This document shows positions 1 through 9,587 of a stretch of 64,000 bases of DNA, piece after piece (position 1 is the stretch's first letter; the number at the start of each line of letters is the position of its first letter). The notes under the pieces were generated by a model. The model was given only the letters and a program-made list of their open reading frames with translations, ran no database searches and had not been told where the DNA came from. The stretch is from Aphelocoma coerulescens (lineage: Eukaryota; Chordata; Aves; Passeriformes; Corvidae), in contig NC_091019.1 of the NCBI RefSeq assembly GCF_041296385.1, positions 7,277,264 through 7,341,263 on the forward strand, in the 5' to 3' direction. The translations under genes were made by a program, and so were the position numbers.

Positions 1-266
1 CCCTGATTTCTTCTTAATTATGAAAACAGGAGTATTCTGGGGACTAGTAGAAGGCTCAATGTGCCCTGTTGTAACTGTTCCTGAACCAGCTGATGAAGGG
101 CATTTAACTTCTCCTTTGGTGGGGGCCACTGCGGTTCAAAGATTGGTGTGTTAGTCAGCCACTGCAAAGGCAGTGTAGGATACTGTGTGCCCTTACACAC
201 AGTAACCCCTGCTAAAAATTTGTCCCAATCCGTACCCCCCAAGCTGCCAACATGTCCTGCCCCCAA
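1..266 (-). pseudogene. pol: Reverse transcriptase N-terminus (pol), ERV, cut by window edge
   Basis: The minus-strand frame carries a run with tryptophan, a Q-W-P motif, E-K-L and a following helix ending Q-Q-G-T, the classic N-terminal finger region of retroviral reverse transcriptase of the alpha/beta (class II) type. Past this point homology continues in another frame (Pro-Val-Phe then a lysine-rich stretch) down to position 1, so there is at least one frameshift around 45-75. The frame overlaps the end of the protease frame by about 50 nt and lies in the -1 frame relative to it, as expected where pol is reached by ribosomal frameshifting. RT would copy viral RNA to DNA; here only the first ~90 residues are visible and the rest lies outside the window. 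It is a degraded copy. Confidence 0.8.
181..221 (-). promoter_or_regulatory. Programmed -1 ribosomal frameshift signal at pro/pol boundary
   Basis: On the minus strand the heptamer A-AAT-TTT (221-215) is read in the protease frame and is followed at once by a TAG stop (214-212). Ten bases downstream of the heptamer a perfect 9-bp stem begins (204-196 pairing with 189-181) with a 6-nt loop. A slippery X-XXY-YYZ heptamer plus a close downstream stem-loop is the standard retroviral -1 frameshift arrangement, and the RT frame that follows is indeed the -1 frame. That combination makes chance unlikely. Whether a longer pseudoknot forms cannot be judged by eye. Confidence 0.75.
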
Positions 267-763
267 AGGTTAAGGGAAGTGGTAGTAACATAAGGCTTAA
301 TTGTAGCTGTGCATCCCTCTGGGTCCCTCACCATCACAGGCCATTTGCTTAAATAGCTCTGTGTGGTTCCTCCTACTCCTGCGATGGCCGATCCCACAGG
401 GGCTAAAGGCCATGAGGGAGGCCACACAGAGAAGGAGATGACAGTTACATCAGCACCCGTATCAATCAAACCTCGAAGCTGAATCCGGGGTGGTTGGGCG
501 TTCAGCAGGACCAGGGTACGTGTCATCTGTGGCCTTTGGTCAGAGATGTCTGCAGTACAGAAGGCCTGCGGAAGTCCCGTAGATCCACTGCCATTATCTT
601 TGTGAGTTTGTTGTTCTATCCTGGGGACACAAGACTTAAAAGGCACTAATTTAGCAAGTCGGGTCTTCTCAGGAACAGTGACAGGGGGTTTTTGCATGGA
701 GTCCTGTGCCAGTTTGGCCAAATCCAGAAACATATCCTCTGAGAGAAGGCAGGCCACAACCAC
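212..763 (-). CDS. pro: ERV dUTPase C-terminal part plus aspartic protease (pro), open frame
   Basis: An open frame of 183 residues on the minus strand. The first ~20 residues (763-705) are read from the LTR inserted upstream, so the annotated start is not the native one. Residues ~21-65 are the C-terminal end of a retroviral dUTPase: an R-L-A-x-L-V-P-F block and a glycine-rich G-S-G-S-T-G end that closes over the active site in that family. The protease follows, with the catalytic L-I-D-T-G-A-D motif at residues ~99-105 (bases 449-463) and a G-V-G-G flap-like stretch near residue 131. Such proteases dimerise and cut Gag and Gag-Pol. The frame ends at TAG 212-214 inside the frameshift signal. 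dUTPase and protease in one frame is the betaretrovirus-like layout. The protease part is uninterrupted, but the gene is cut upstream by the LTR. Confidence 0.85.
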   Translation of the reverse strand: MVVACLLSEDMFLDLAKLAQDSMQKPPVTVPEKTRLAKLVPFKSCVPRIEQQTHKDNGSGSTGLPQAFCTADISDQRPQMTRTLVLLNAQPPRIQLRGLIDTGADVTVISFSVWPPSWPLAPVGSAIAGVGGTTQSYLSKWPVMVRDPEGCTATIKPYVTTTSLNLWGQDMLAAWGVRIGTNF

Positions 764-1365
764 CCCTCCCCCACCATGTTCGGGAAAAAAACCCCCACTT
801 TTTCCTCAAAGGAAAGTGAAAGAGACAAAACCCATTTATTTAACAAGCACACCGGAAAAGAATAATAATGCCAAACAAAAAAACCTCTCATTCTGCTGAG
901 AGAAACCCAGGAAAATTTCAGAGTCCTTCCGTAGATCTCTCTCTCCCCTTCCGTGGAGCTGGGACGGGGTGGTGGGCCCACCTCCAGGGCCAAGGCCTCG
1001 GTGGAAATTCCTCCCGATGTATTCTGATATTGAAACAGTCCAGCAGAGAAAAAAAGGAAAAAAAACCAAAGTCCCAGGAAAACAAAAGTTCAACTTTCCA
1101 TCTCTCTCCGGAGAAAGAAAAACGAGCTGAAAAACTGGCCGAAAACGAGCAGGGTGCTTTCCCCACTCTCGCCCTTCTGCCGCAGCTGAAAAAAAAGTCT
1201 CTATCTCTGTGTGACCTTGAACAAGCTGCAAAGTGCTTTGAAGAAGTTTTGCTCAGGTTTTTCTCCCCCCTCTCAGGCTCAGTTGAAAGCCACAGAAAGG
1301 CACAAAATTAATTTCTGGACCGGGGCAGCGATAGGGGATACAGATCACAAAGTCACCCCAAGACA
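705..1365 (-). mobile_element. Solo LTR (661 bp) inserted in the dUTPase of an older ERV
   Basis: The plus strand begins TGTGCCAGTTTGG and ends CACCCCAAGACA, so the element has TG...CA ends and, read on the minus strand, starts TGTCTTGGGGTGACTTT. An AATAAA signal is present on the minus strand near 838-843. The same family recurs at 11810, 22504 and 29520, all in minus orientation. It is flanked by AGTCC (700-704) and AGACC (1366-1370), a 5-bp duplication with one mismatch. Both flanks are dUTPase coding sequence, which places the insertion after that ERV had settled. Open frames inside it, for example on the plus strand at 868-1311, are not genes. Confidence 0.85.
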
Positions 1366-1590
1366 AGACCATAGCATGAATCTGACCTGTAAAGTCAGCG
1401 TCAATAACTCCTGAGTGCACTATGATTCCTTGATAGGTAATATCAGGTTTTCCCATCAGCATCACACTGGATCCCTGGGCTAGGGGTCCATATGCATCCA
1501 AGGGAACCTTATAAATACTGCTAGAGTCTAATATGACTGCTGCTGAGGTGTGGACATCAAAACCATCTTATCCCTGGGTGCTGTCTCTAG
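1366..1590 (-). pseudogene. ERV dUTPase N-terminal and central part
   Basis: On the minus strand the sequence encodes a dUTPase core: an L-D-A-Y-G-P-L block, then G-x-x-V-H-S-G-V-I-D-A-D-F-T-G-Q-I, the signature motif containing the catalytic aspartate of the trimeric dUTPase fold. dUTPases hydrolyse dUTP to dUMP and keep uracil out of viral DNA. The frame is broken by a TAA near 1570 just upstream of the recognisable core, and the gene stops at 1366 where the LTR was inserted. The C-terminal motifs resume beyond the LTR at 704. With one copy of the duplicated target removed the two halves would fall in the same frame, which shows the LTR split one continuous gene. Confidence 0.8.
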
Positions 1591-1603
1591 GGTGGCTGAG
1601 TGT

Positions 1604-1982
1604 TGCTGTTATCCCCAGAGAGACAGCAAAAATCACGACATAACTCCAGGTCAGATGATATGGCCGAAGCAGAGCTAAGACCACATTTAATGGAAAGCTC
1701 ATCTTTTATAGTGTGGTTCGCAATAAAGAAATTACATGATTGGCCTATTCACCCACCACCTCTCAAGGTGATAGGTTGAGCGGTATAACACCCATCCATA
1801 AATATTATTTTTCCATGTACCCAAAACAATATGCAGTTCTCAAAACAATTATGCAGCTGCCAAGAGTTTACTTTTCTCTAACTGCTTTCTCATGAGAGAC
1901 TGTGTGAGAACGAAAGCTTCTCACAGGTGAAAAGCTTGTGAGAAGCTGCGAGAAGCTCTCTACTAGCTTTTTAGTATCCACA
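1604..1982 (-). mobile_element. Class II ERV LTR B (379 bp), probable 3' LTR
   Basis: Read on the minus strand it begins TGTGGATAC at 1982, carries CCAAT and, about 30 bp on, TATAAAAG (near 1698-1705), and ends ...AACAGCA at 1604. It shares its start, the CCAAT/TATA spacing and a GGATA-containing 3' end with the LTR at 3964-4304, but the U3 regions are clearly diverged, so the two are different subfamily members and not a freshly duplicated pair. It abuts a polypurine-rich stretch upstream and dUTPase sequence downstream. No matching target duplication links it to the 4304 end. The 3' boundary was set by alignment to the other LTR and could be a few bases off. Confidence 0.65.
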
Positions 1983-2000
1983 ATTCACCCTTTTTGTTTT
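1983..2000 (-). promoter_or_regulatory. Putative polypurine tract upstream of LTR B
   Basis: The minus strand reads AAAACAAAAAGGGTGAAT directly before the TGTGGATAC start of the LTR. A purine-rich run next to a 3' LTR is the primer for plus-strand DNA synthesis. The last bases are not pure purine, so the match is imperfect. Confidence 0.45.
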
Positions 2001-2432
2001 AAAAGGACCAAAAGGTTGCATTTGTAATCCTCTGCGGGATCCCGTGCAGCAAGGAGAACAAACACAGCATAAGGGGTCTGTTAAGTAATGGCCAGTTACC
2101 AAACAGAATCCAAACCAGATACCACTTTAAAGCAGGCAGAGGGATTCTCCAGCAATGCCATGAGAAATACATCTAGCAAACCCAGGTATACGTCCAGCCA
2201 TTAATTCTGAATAGCCTTAAGGGCTCTGCATCAATTACTACTTCTGGATAGCCTTAACGGCTCCAATATTCTGCATAACATTCTGACTCCATAACACAAG
2301 AAATTTAAAATTCAGTCTCTGTTAAAATTCAGTCTCTCAGGATCCTCAAATCTGCTTGGCTTCCCCAGTGTTTCCAATAAATCCCAATCGCCCTCCTCCA
2401 GAGCCCGCATCTTAAGCGACTCCCAGAAACAG
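1999..2432 (-). pseudogene. ERV internal remnant, possible env transmembrane tail
   Basis: On the minus strand a frame of at least ~57 residues ends at TAA 1999-2001, just before the polypurine tract. It contains a strongly hydrophobic stretch (W-Y-L-V-W-I-L-F-G-N-W followed by L-M-L-C-L-F-S-L-L). Position and hydrophobicity suit the C-terminal membrane part of an envelope protein, but no disulphide motif (CX6CC) or other diagnostic residue is seen, so this is inference. Further upstream (2200-2430) the frame is broken and holds a partly repeated ~35-bp unit with AGCCTTAA(G/C)GGCT cores. Capsid, nucleocapsid and polymerase genes expected between here and gag are missing. Confidence 0.35.
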
Positions 2433-3450
2433 TTATAGAGTCAGACGCACTGTCACAGTGCAGTCTGGGAAGGTCCAGGGGCGAGACTGGAGCAGCCTTT
2501 TCTTTCGCCTCCCAGCTACAGCTGCTTTACAACCTGGGACCAAAGCCTCCTCTGCCTCACTGCCTGACGATGAATCGTTGGGTATGAGCAGCTTTGAAGA
2601 GCCATGAACTAACAGAGGCAGGCGGGGAGAAATCGCCTGACCAGAAGAAGAACCGACAGCAGAGGCTGCAGTCGGCTGTGCAGAGGGTTGCACCACAGCC
2701 TCTTTCGGGGATGCAATCGCGGGCAGTTTCCACTGATCCGGCGCTGGGGCTGCTGCAGCCGTCTCCGGTGCTGCGGACACGCCTGGAGCCGCTGCCGGCC
2801 AGGGCACAGCTGCCGTGACCGCCACTTCTTTTGCCGGTCTCATCTCCGCTGGCGGCTGGCATGCTGGTGCAGTGCTGGTCGCTGAAACCATGACTGCCGC
2901 CACTGGTTCCGGGTTTGGAGCGTCTCTTGTGGGTGGCGCAGGCCAAGTGAGCCCCGCGCAGCGGGGCATCTCCTGCAGCTGCAACAGCTGCTTTTGCAAG
3001 CTGAGCAGCTCCGGCAGCTGCCGTGATATGTTTGGCAGCTCTGTCAACAAAGGCAGATGACGTATTAAAAGGTCGACTGGTGCTGTGCTTGTGCAGAGCA
3101 GTCCGTCTCTAAGGAGGGAGAAAGGCCGCATCTGGGCATTCTCGGCATAGCAGGTGCATGCGCAGCACTGTCCGGCGCTACGCCAGCCGAAGGTGTCCAT
3201 CTGGGCATTCTTGGCGCAGCAGACGCCTGCGCAGATGGGCTAGGAGCCGCCATGGGGGTCCAGAATGCAAGCCCACTGAAACGCGGTGCCGAAAAAGCAG
3301 CGACCGCCGCTGAGCCACAAGGTGGGGTGGGCTGCACGCCATTTCACTGCCCACACACCCCCACCAGTTGCTCTGCTGGCGTGGGGTCCTAGGGGGGGAC
3401 GGGGTCCTGCGGCAGCACATGACAATGACCTGGTACAGGTTCCGGAGCAT
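2433..3450 (-). pseudogene. gag: ERV gag, Pro/Ala-rich linker region, frameshifted
   Basis: A GC-rich block encodes proline- and alanine-rich protein in overlapping minus-strand frames (2433-3200, 3065-3337, 3178-3450) that must be joined by frameshifts. The longest frame has a leucine-rich helix (L-L-T-E-L-P then L-Q-K-Q-L-L-Q-L-Q), a long Ala/Pro stretch, an acidic serine patch and a basic G-R-R-K-K-R cluster near its end. A partial duplication near 3127-3240 repeats a P-R-M-P-R motif. Low-complexity Pro/Ala regions between matrix and capsid are typical of avian class II Gag. No capsid major homology region or CCHC knuckle is present, so Gag stops before capsid. It follows the matrix-like part at 3389-3880. 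Confidence 0.6.
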
Positions 3451-3880
3451 TCACCGCCCTTGGAGCCAGGGGGGCTTTTTCTGACCAGCCACCACATGCC
3501 CCTAGAGCCAGGTCAGTGGGGTCTCCTTCGGGTATCTCTCCGTCACTTGCCACCGAAACGGGCAAGCCAGCTCTGCTGCCACATTTGAACTGTATCAGCA
3601 GATTAAACAAAACCCGCCACACGCGTAGTAATTCCAGCACTGGCAGATCCCCAGACGGGATCTCGCACCAGAGTGCAGAGCCAAGTTCTTGCCACAGCCT
3701 GAAATACAGGGTGGTGCCTGCGTTCAGGGAGATGCCATGCAGGGCCGCCCAGTCTAATAATTCACAGAGTGAGTTCTCAGAAATGGAGGTGTCCATTGAA
3801 CTGAAAACACCCCTCCAGGCCGATAACACAGCATCGGTTTTTAAGCTGCTGTTCGCCATTCTTTCAGTCCCGTCGGACAT
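3389..3880 (-). pseudogene. gag: ERV gag matrix-like N-terminal domain
   Basis: An open frame of 163 residues starting 63 nt after the primer-binding site. Its content (alpha-helical, L-C-E-L-L-D-W-A-A-L-H-G then L-W-Q-E-L-G-S-A-L-W and a V-L-E-L-L-R-V-W helix) resembles the matrix domain of alpha/beta-type avian Gag, which carries Gag to the membrane. There is no N-terminal Met-Gly, so myristoylation is not supported from this start. The last ~50 residues run into the Pro-rich linker, after which the frame is lost. The LTR, primer site, leader and matrix order gives the direction of this provirus. Confidence 0.55.
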
Positions 3881-3943
3881 CCCGTTCCGGGGGGGGACAA
3901 CAGCATACCTCTAGAGAAATGCAGCTTGGGTCACAGCATGCAG

Positions 3944-3961
3944 AACATGTTGGGGTCATCA
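3944..3961 (-). promoter_or_regulatory. Primer-binding site, tRNA-Trp-like
   Basis: The minus strand reads TGATGACCCCAACATGTT two bases after the LTR end. By my count it matches the 18-nt tRNA-Trp site used by avian alpharetroviruses at 14 of 18 positions, and three of the four differences are G to A. The TTTG(A)TGACCCC context after the LTR is also alpharetrovirus-like. Confidence 0.65.
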
Positions 3962-3963
3962 AA

Positions 3964-4304
3964 TATCACGGTATCCCGCAGTGGTAGGGAGGAAAAGAGA
4001 GATCCAGCAGGCAGGAATTGTGCAGCAACATTCCTTTATTTAATTATTTTACAACTCTTTTATAGACTTTTTTTCCATAGTCTAATTGGTCAAAGGATCA
4101 GCCACCCCTTGGGGTGATTGGCTAAAATCCTAAAACATCCATTGTCAAAATATTTTCCTACTGTACTATGAACAAAGCTTTGCAAGGTTGCAGGTGTTCA
4201 TAGTTTATAGAACTCTACTAGTATCTTCCATGAGAGAGAAGAATATCTCATGGGATTGGAAAGAAGCAAGAGAAATTCTTGCTAGCTGCATATTTGTATC
4301 CACA
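3964..4304 (-). mobile_element. Class II ERV 5' LTR A (341 bp)
   Basis: On the minus strand it starts TGTGGATACAAATATGCAG at 4304, has two CCAAT boxes, TATAAAAG about 40 bp further, AATAAAGG about 20 bp after that, and ends at 3964 two bases before the primer-binding site. The terminal CA is mutated to TA. The short U3-R-U5 length and tRNA-Trp site suggest an alpharetrovirus-like class II element. Its 5' end interrupts an ERVL-type LTR exactly at 4304/4305. The LTR at 1604-1982 is a relative, and the region at 12300-12708 also shares the CCAAT...GGTGG...CCAAT arrangement. Confidence 0.75.
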
Positions 4305-4510
4305 GACAAACATTCCCAATAATAGACAGTACCAGACAGCTCCTTCCACGATGTTTTCTTGACCACAAGGAACCCTTTCTCCACAGAAGGGAGTCCCTTC
4401 CCCTCACCTTCTGAAATGCCATGAGGTGGTATAAAGTAACTTCTGTGTCCTAGCCGTGGTCCCTCCCAGCTACTGCAAAAATGAACCCCATCTTGGCTGG
4501 AACCAGGACA
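4305..4510 (-). mobile_element. ERVL-type LTR, 5' fragment interrupted by the class II ERV
   Basis: The minus strand starts TGTCCTGGTTCCAGCC at 4510 and runs through a GCAGTAGCTGGGAGGG segment, the recognisable beginning of a common bird ERVL LTR family. It is lost at 4305, where LTR A begins. The missing remainder should lie left of the window if the class II ERV simply inserted into this LTR. Confidence 0.6.
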
Positions 4511-5227
4511 TCATGCTAAAAAGAAAAGAGCCCAGGTTTAGTCTTCTTCAGCCAGCCCGTCTTGGCAGAGAAAAGATAGCAGGAAGAGCTCATTTGCTAT
4601 TTTTTATAAATAAAGCAATTATAGCAGGAGTGAGTATATTATATGTAGTCTTCTATCTGTTTACAAATTGTTTGCAGTTTATATTTTTTGTGGGATTTTT
4701 TGTTTGTTTGTTTTGTTTTGCTTTGTTTGATTTTCAGAAAAAAATCACTGTGAAGTAATTTGTGAAATAATTTGACCAATTCTTGGTGTCTTGACATAAT
4801 ATTAGAGTGAGTTTTTTGCAGAGAAAATTCCTGTGCACTAGTTAAGATGTCGTTTTTGTAAGCATATGTACGATTTGATATAAAATGCTTCAGAGCAGGA
4901 GCTGAGGTGATCTTGATCCAGAAAAGCAGAGGAGTATGTGTCTGACAGAGCTGGTGCTGGTAGTTAATACACTGACTTGACCTGGAGCTGAAATGATTAA
5001 TTCTGTTGACCAAAAGTCTATGAGAAAATTTTATAATGCTATTTGCAGCTGAGGAAATGTTATCACATTGTATGGAAAACAGATAAGTGGGTATCAGACA
5101 CTTAGGTTGGAGTCTTGTCAACACTGGGTAATGTACTGGATAATAATTTGCAGCTACTTTTCAACAGATGACTACACCTTGCTACGCTTTTGAAGCATTA
5201 ACTTGTTTCAAAAACCAGTGATTAGAG
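4511..5227. other. AT-rich intergenic sequence
   Basis: No gene or recognisable repeat. A TTTG/TTTTG-rich low-complexity run lies at about 4697-4732. The minus-strand frame 4639-5124 is AT-driven and has no recognisable content. Confidence 0.5.
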
Positions 5228-5545
5228 GTGTCACCAAAAACCAGGAAATAAAGTCTCTGACCAATTTGTTATGTTAGAAGGCCAACATTACTTTATTCAG
5301 TGCACTGAGTACATGGGGAATCGCTCCACAAAAATGCACACCTGGCAGCCTAATAGACCAGGTTATATTCATCAAACTAATAAATATTCACTACATTTCT
5401 ATTACATTTCTTGAATATATGCATGAATTCTAATTACTTCCATGGACTTATTTGAATATGAGTAGGGGTCTTTTGAGGTTCTTTGGTGGTCATTTGGGGA
5501 CATCCCATTTCCCAAATTTCCCTTTTATAGTTCCACATCTTCTAA
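5228..5545 (-). mobile_element. Probable partial ERV LTR
   Basis: Read on the minus strand the block resembles an avian LTR: a region rich in ATATTCATGGAC-like words, a TATA-like CTATAAAAGGG near 5523-5533, and an R/U5-like part with an AATAAAG signal near 5291-5296. The plus strand shows TGTCACC at 5228 as a possible end. Boundaries are approximate and no target duplication was found. Confidence 0.4.
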
Positions 5546-7309
5546 CAAACCTTCTCTCCTGGAGAGTATCTCAAATATGTGGTCAGGTCATGATGCACTT
5601 CTCTTACCATTCTTTGCTCCAGCACTGTATCTTTGTTCTCAAAATTAAGACATCTACTAGTACATATTAATCATTGATATAGGTAAATAAGGAAGCATTA
5701 GCTTGCACAAGACTATTAGTCACAGGTGTGAAAATGACTAGGTATATTTCTTTCTACTTGTCAAGATCAATGGAAGATGTCACTAAAGTCTTTCTTTCAA
5801 CTGTTTTGTGTATTGAATAAATGAAAAGGTTTTAGAATTACAGTAGTTCTGAAAAGCATATAACAGAATTTTCCCCTTAATCAGAAAAAGTCTGCAATGT
5901 TTTTACAGTCCCTATATCTGAAACTTATTGCAGAATTTTAATATAGTGTCAGTTGTGACATTGAAATGCAAAACAGTTGTGCTGTCATGATCCTGTGGCT
6001 GACACGGGTATAGTTCAGTGAGTTTACTGGAAGCACAACTGGTCTGTAGGAGGATGTCTAATCAGATCCAATGGAAAACACCGGAAACTACTAAGTATGG
6101 TTAAGGTTGGACCAGGTAAGTGCTTTTGAAGGGAATGTCATATTTGTCCTTATTGCTGTGCTGTGCTCTGTATCTCAGAGCACCCCTTGTATGCCCCTGC
6201 AACAAATGGGCCATCTGTACCAGGCTGTAGCTAAGCTGAGTTAATTCCCTAAAATATAAACATTGTGGATGGCAGTCCTTTCATCAGCCTGGCATCTCTT
6301 AGTATGCAGTTATAGACTTGACTGGCCAAGGGGAGTGACATGGTTCCACAAGATATTGTGATACATAGGAAAGAAATCCATGCCAGATTACTTCTGTAGA
6401 GTATGCCTTTTATAAGAAAAAAACAGTGTTGTCTATACTTGTCTGACACAAAATGTGATGTTTCTGCTTTCACTGAAATGGAGCACAAGTATTAACATCC
6501 TATACCAGTGGAAAATACAAAATAACTTCTTTTTAAAAGCAAAATTGTTTGGAGTTAGAGATCCTGATAAAATATGAATATTGCATATTTAAAACAAACA
6601 AAAAAAAACCCAAACAAAACCCCCAAAGAATAAGAATTTACCACAGGAGGGAAGCTTTGATTTATGGGAGGGGGTGTGTTGGGGAGCTTTTTGGGATTTT
6701 TGGAGGGTTTTGTTTGTTTGGATTTTTTTTCTTTGGGGGGAGGAGTTTAGTGGGGTTTTTTAAACATTAATGTGCTTAATGCAAAAAAAATATGACTGCT
6801 TTAATTACACTAACTAAAAATAAGGAGTGGATATACACTTTAAACAGTAAATGAAACCAATTCGTTATTTTAAGATAGATTAAATAGTTAAAGTGTGTAG
6901 TAAAATCTCTAGTAGTTCTGTATCTGCTTAACTTAAAAGAATTAAGGGAATTAACTTAATTAAATAAGTCCTCAATCACCAATGCAAGGAGTCTATATTA
7001 ATCATAAGTCAACTACTTTAGGCGCTAAATCCCTACTTGATGATGCTTTGATCCACAGTAAATGTTAATGTAGATACTCTTTGTCCAATCCTGAGAAAAA
7101 TATTAAGTAGCTCATTGTATAATAGCAAACTTGGAATACTGCTGAGTTGCCTGTGAGCAAATGGCTTTAAACAGGTGTTGAATTTAAGGAATAAAAGATC
7201 AAAGTGATACCCTCCATAAGAGACCCCTTTTCTCCTTCATATTATCTCTGAACACCCCATAACAGAAATGACCTTACTAGTGGGACTGGGATTCCTAAGA
7301 TAACTTGAA
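5546..7309. other. AT-rich intergenic sequence
   Basis: No gene seen. A low-complexity patch of A-rich then G/T-rich sequence lies at about 6590-6765 and creates short spurious frames. Confidence 0.5.
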
Positions 7310-7718
7310 AGGTTTTGTCAAATAAGGAGTGACCCAGGGAGCTGGGGTTGTTTAGCCTGTAGAAAAAGAAGCTCAGGGAAAATCTTACTGTTCTATACAA
7401 CTCCCTGAAAGAAGGTTGTGGACAAGTAGGAGTCTTTTCTACCGGCTAACAAAGTGATAAGGCAAGAGGAAATGACTACAAGTTGCTCCAAGTGAGGTCT
7501 AGATGTTATTAAAAATTTCTTCATGGAAAGGGTGGTCAGGCATTGGAACAGGCTGCCCAGGGACATGGTGGAATCATTACCTCTTGAACCATTCAAAAAC
7601 CCTATAGATGTGCTGCTTATAGACATGGTTTAGTTGTGGGTCAGGCAGTGTTGAGTTAATGGTTAGACTTGATGGTCTTAGTGGTCTTTTCCAACTTTAA
7701 TGATTGTATGATCCTATC
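7310..7718 (+). mobile_element. CR1 LINE 3' fragment
   Basis: The sequence matches the familiar CR1 3' end: a GGGGTTGTTTAGCCTG block, a GGAACAGGCTGCCCAGG block, and the closing GATGGTCTTAGTGGTCTTTTCC then imperfect 8-bp repeats of the ATTCTATG type. This is the untranslated 3' part of a 5'-truncated, mutated chicken-repeat-1 retrotransposon in sense orientation. No coding capacity remains. Confidence 0.85.
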
Positions 7719-9587
7719 ATGTTTAGAAAGGGAATTTATTGTATTTACCATAGTGCTGTGTGTATTCCTTTCATTAGTTTCACTTAGTTGAAATAATAAT
7801 CCCTATTCTTGCCTTCTTGTATTTGGACAAGCAGATTTATTTACAGATCTTACATTTTCAAGTTGTTTTTAAAGGTCTAATTTGCTGTTGTAGATTGTCT
7901 GCAATTCTTGCCACATCTCACACTTTCCTGGTGAGTCCAGGCTTCCTATGTTTTATGCCCAAACAGCAATTACCCTCAGAGTGTAGGAGCTACTATTACA
8001 GAAGATGTTACAGTAACACACCTGGCATCTCTTTCCAAAGAGGCATCTCAGACAACCAGTTATTTGTTTTACCAATCAAGATGACAAAATGCAAAATGTA
8101 AAACATTTGAAAAAATCTCTCTGGCTGAAATAAAGTCCATCAGTTAATGGAAATACCAAGCTTAGGAAATGGTGAGGTAGCTCATCAAAGGGCTTCTCTT
8201 ATTCTCAGAGAACATGTAATGTGACTTTGCCAGGAGGAGCAGATCGGATGGGATTCAAGCAGTCGAGAAAATCAGATTAGTATATATAGAAAGCTATGAG
8301 TGACTTCAGAACAGAGATGCTGTCCTGCATAGCACCTCTGACAGTCAAAATCCTTTTTATTTAAGCAACTAAATCTGGATTATGCTTCTCATTTCTGGGT
8401 AGCATGTCTCAAAATGTTTCTATCATTACTAACTTCAAAGCATGTAAGCTGCTTTTTCTTTCGTGCTACCAGCTCTGAAGTTCTGCTTCTAAATATCTTC
8501 TTTTTCATCAAAATGGTAGAAACAGCTGTGGGGGGAAAGCCTCTACAACGCAAAACTACTTTTTAAAATGGTAACATTTAAAATTAAATTATAAATTAAA
8601 TTAATTTCAATTAATTTCAATTAATTTTAAGGAATTAAAAATGTACTAAATAATTGGCATAAGAGAAAAGATGACAAAAAAAGACTTACTCTAAATATGT
8701 GGCATAGAACTAGTGGCCTTTGCATACAAAATTTTAGACATTTTCAATCATTTCATAAGGATCAAGAGAACAGTGAGAGCTGACATATCTGTGAAGAATT
8801 TTCATAATAAATTGAAGAATGTACTCCTGCTCAGAAAGACTTTCTTCTTTTCTCATTAGAGAAATTTTCCTCTTGCTTATTAAAATTCCTTTGAGTTTCA
8901 AAATCGCACACAGTCCTGGAAAAAATATTTGTTCTTGTCACCACTGGCAGACATAGTTCCTGTGGTAAGAAGATTGATTTTTATTCAGGGAACTGGAGTA
9001 GTAAAGACATCTGGGATAATCCAAAGAAGGCATTAACTACACTACTTAAAGATAAGTTTTACTAATACAAGTATTGATTACCTGTTTTGGTAAACATGCT
9101 AGTAAAAGGAAGCCTGTGAATTAGACATGTACTATTATATGTTTAGTACCTATACTCCTGTGTCTTACTGAGATACAGGAGACGAGTATTTGCTATTTTG
9201 AGTTGTTATTTGTGGGATGGCATAGAACCACCAGGAGGTTCCTTAAAGGAGAGATGTTATGGATCTTCAAAATTGAAATTCCTGTGAAATGAAGCAACTA
9301 TGACTGGATCTATACCATTGTCTCCCCTGTTTTGGTCTTTGGGGAAGTCAACCAGAGAAGAAGCTAATAGCAAAATCAAAGAAAAATTCCTCTGACAGAT
9401 TCTTGGCCGCAGATAAATATGTCTGCATACATTCACAGGTACATAGTTTACAGTTGTCCTAAGACTCTGAATTCCTCTCTTGTTTCCAAATATGTGAAAC
9501 AGATGTAGGTGGAGAATTTTCTTCCTGTCTTTATTGCTGGCCTGCTGGGCAACTCTATGGAAACCACAACTATGTTTATCCTCTTCT
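7719..9587. other. AT-rich intergenic sequence
   Basis: No gene recognised. A low-complexity AATTTCAATTAATTT run lies at about 8580-8640. The 94-residue plus-strand frame at 7817-8101 has no recognisable features. Confidence 0.5.

Noticed and set aside
868..1311. 147-residue plus-strand frame
   Set aside because: Lies wholly within the solo LTR, antisense to it, and matches the non-coding sequence of the other LTR copies.
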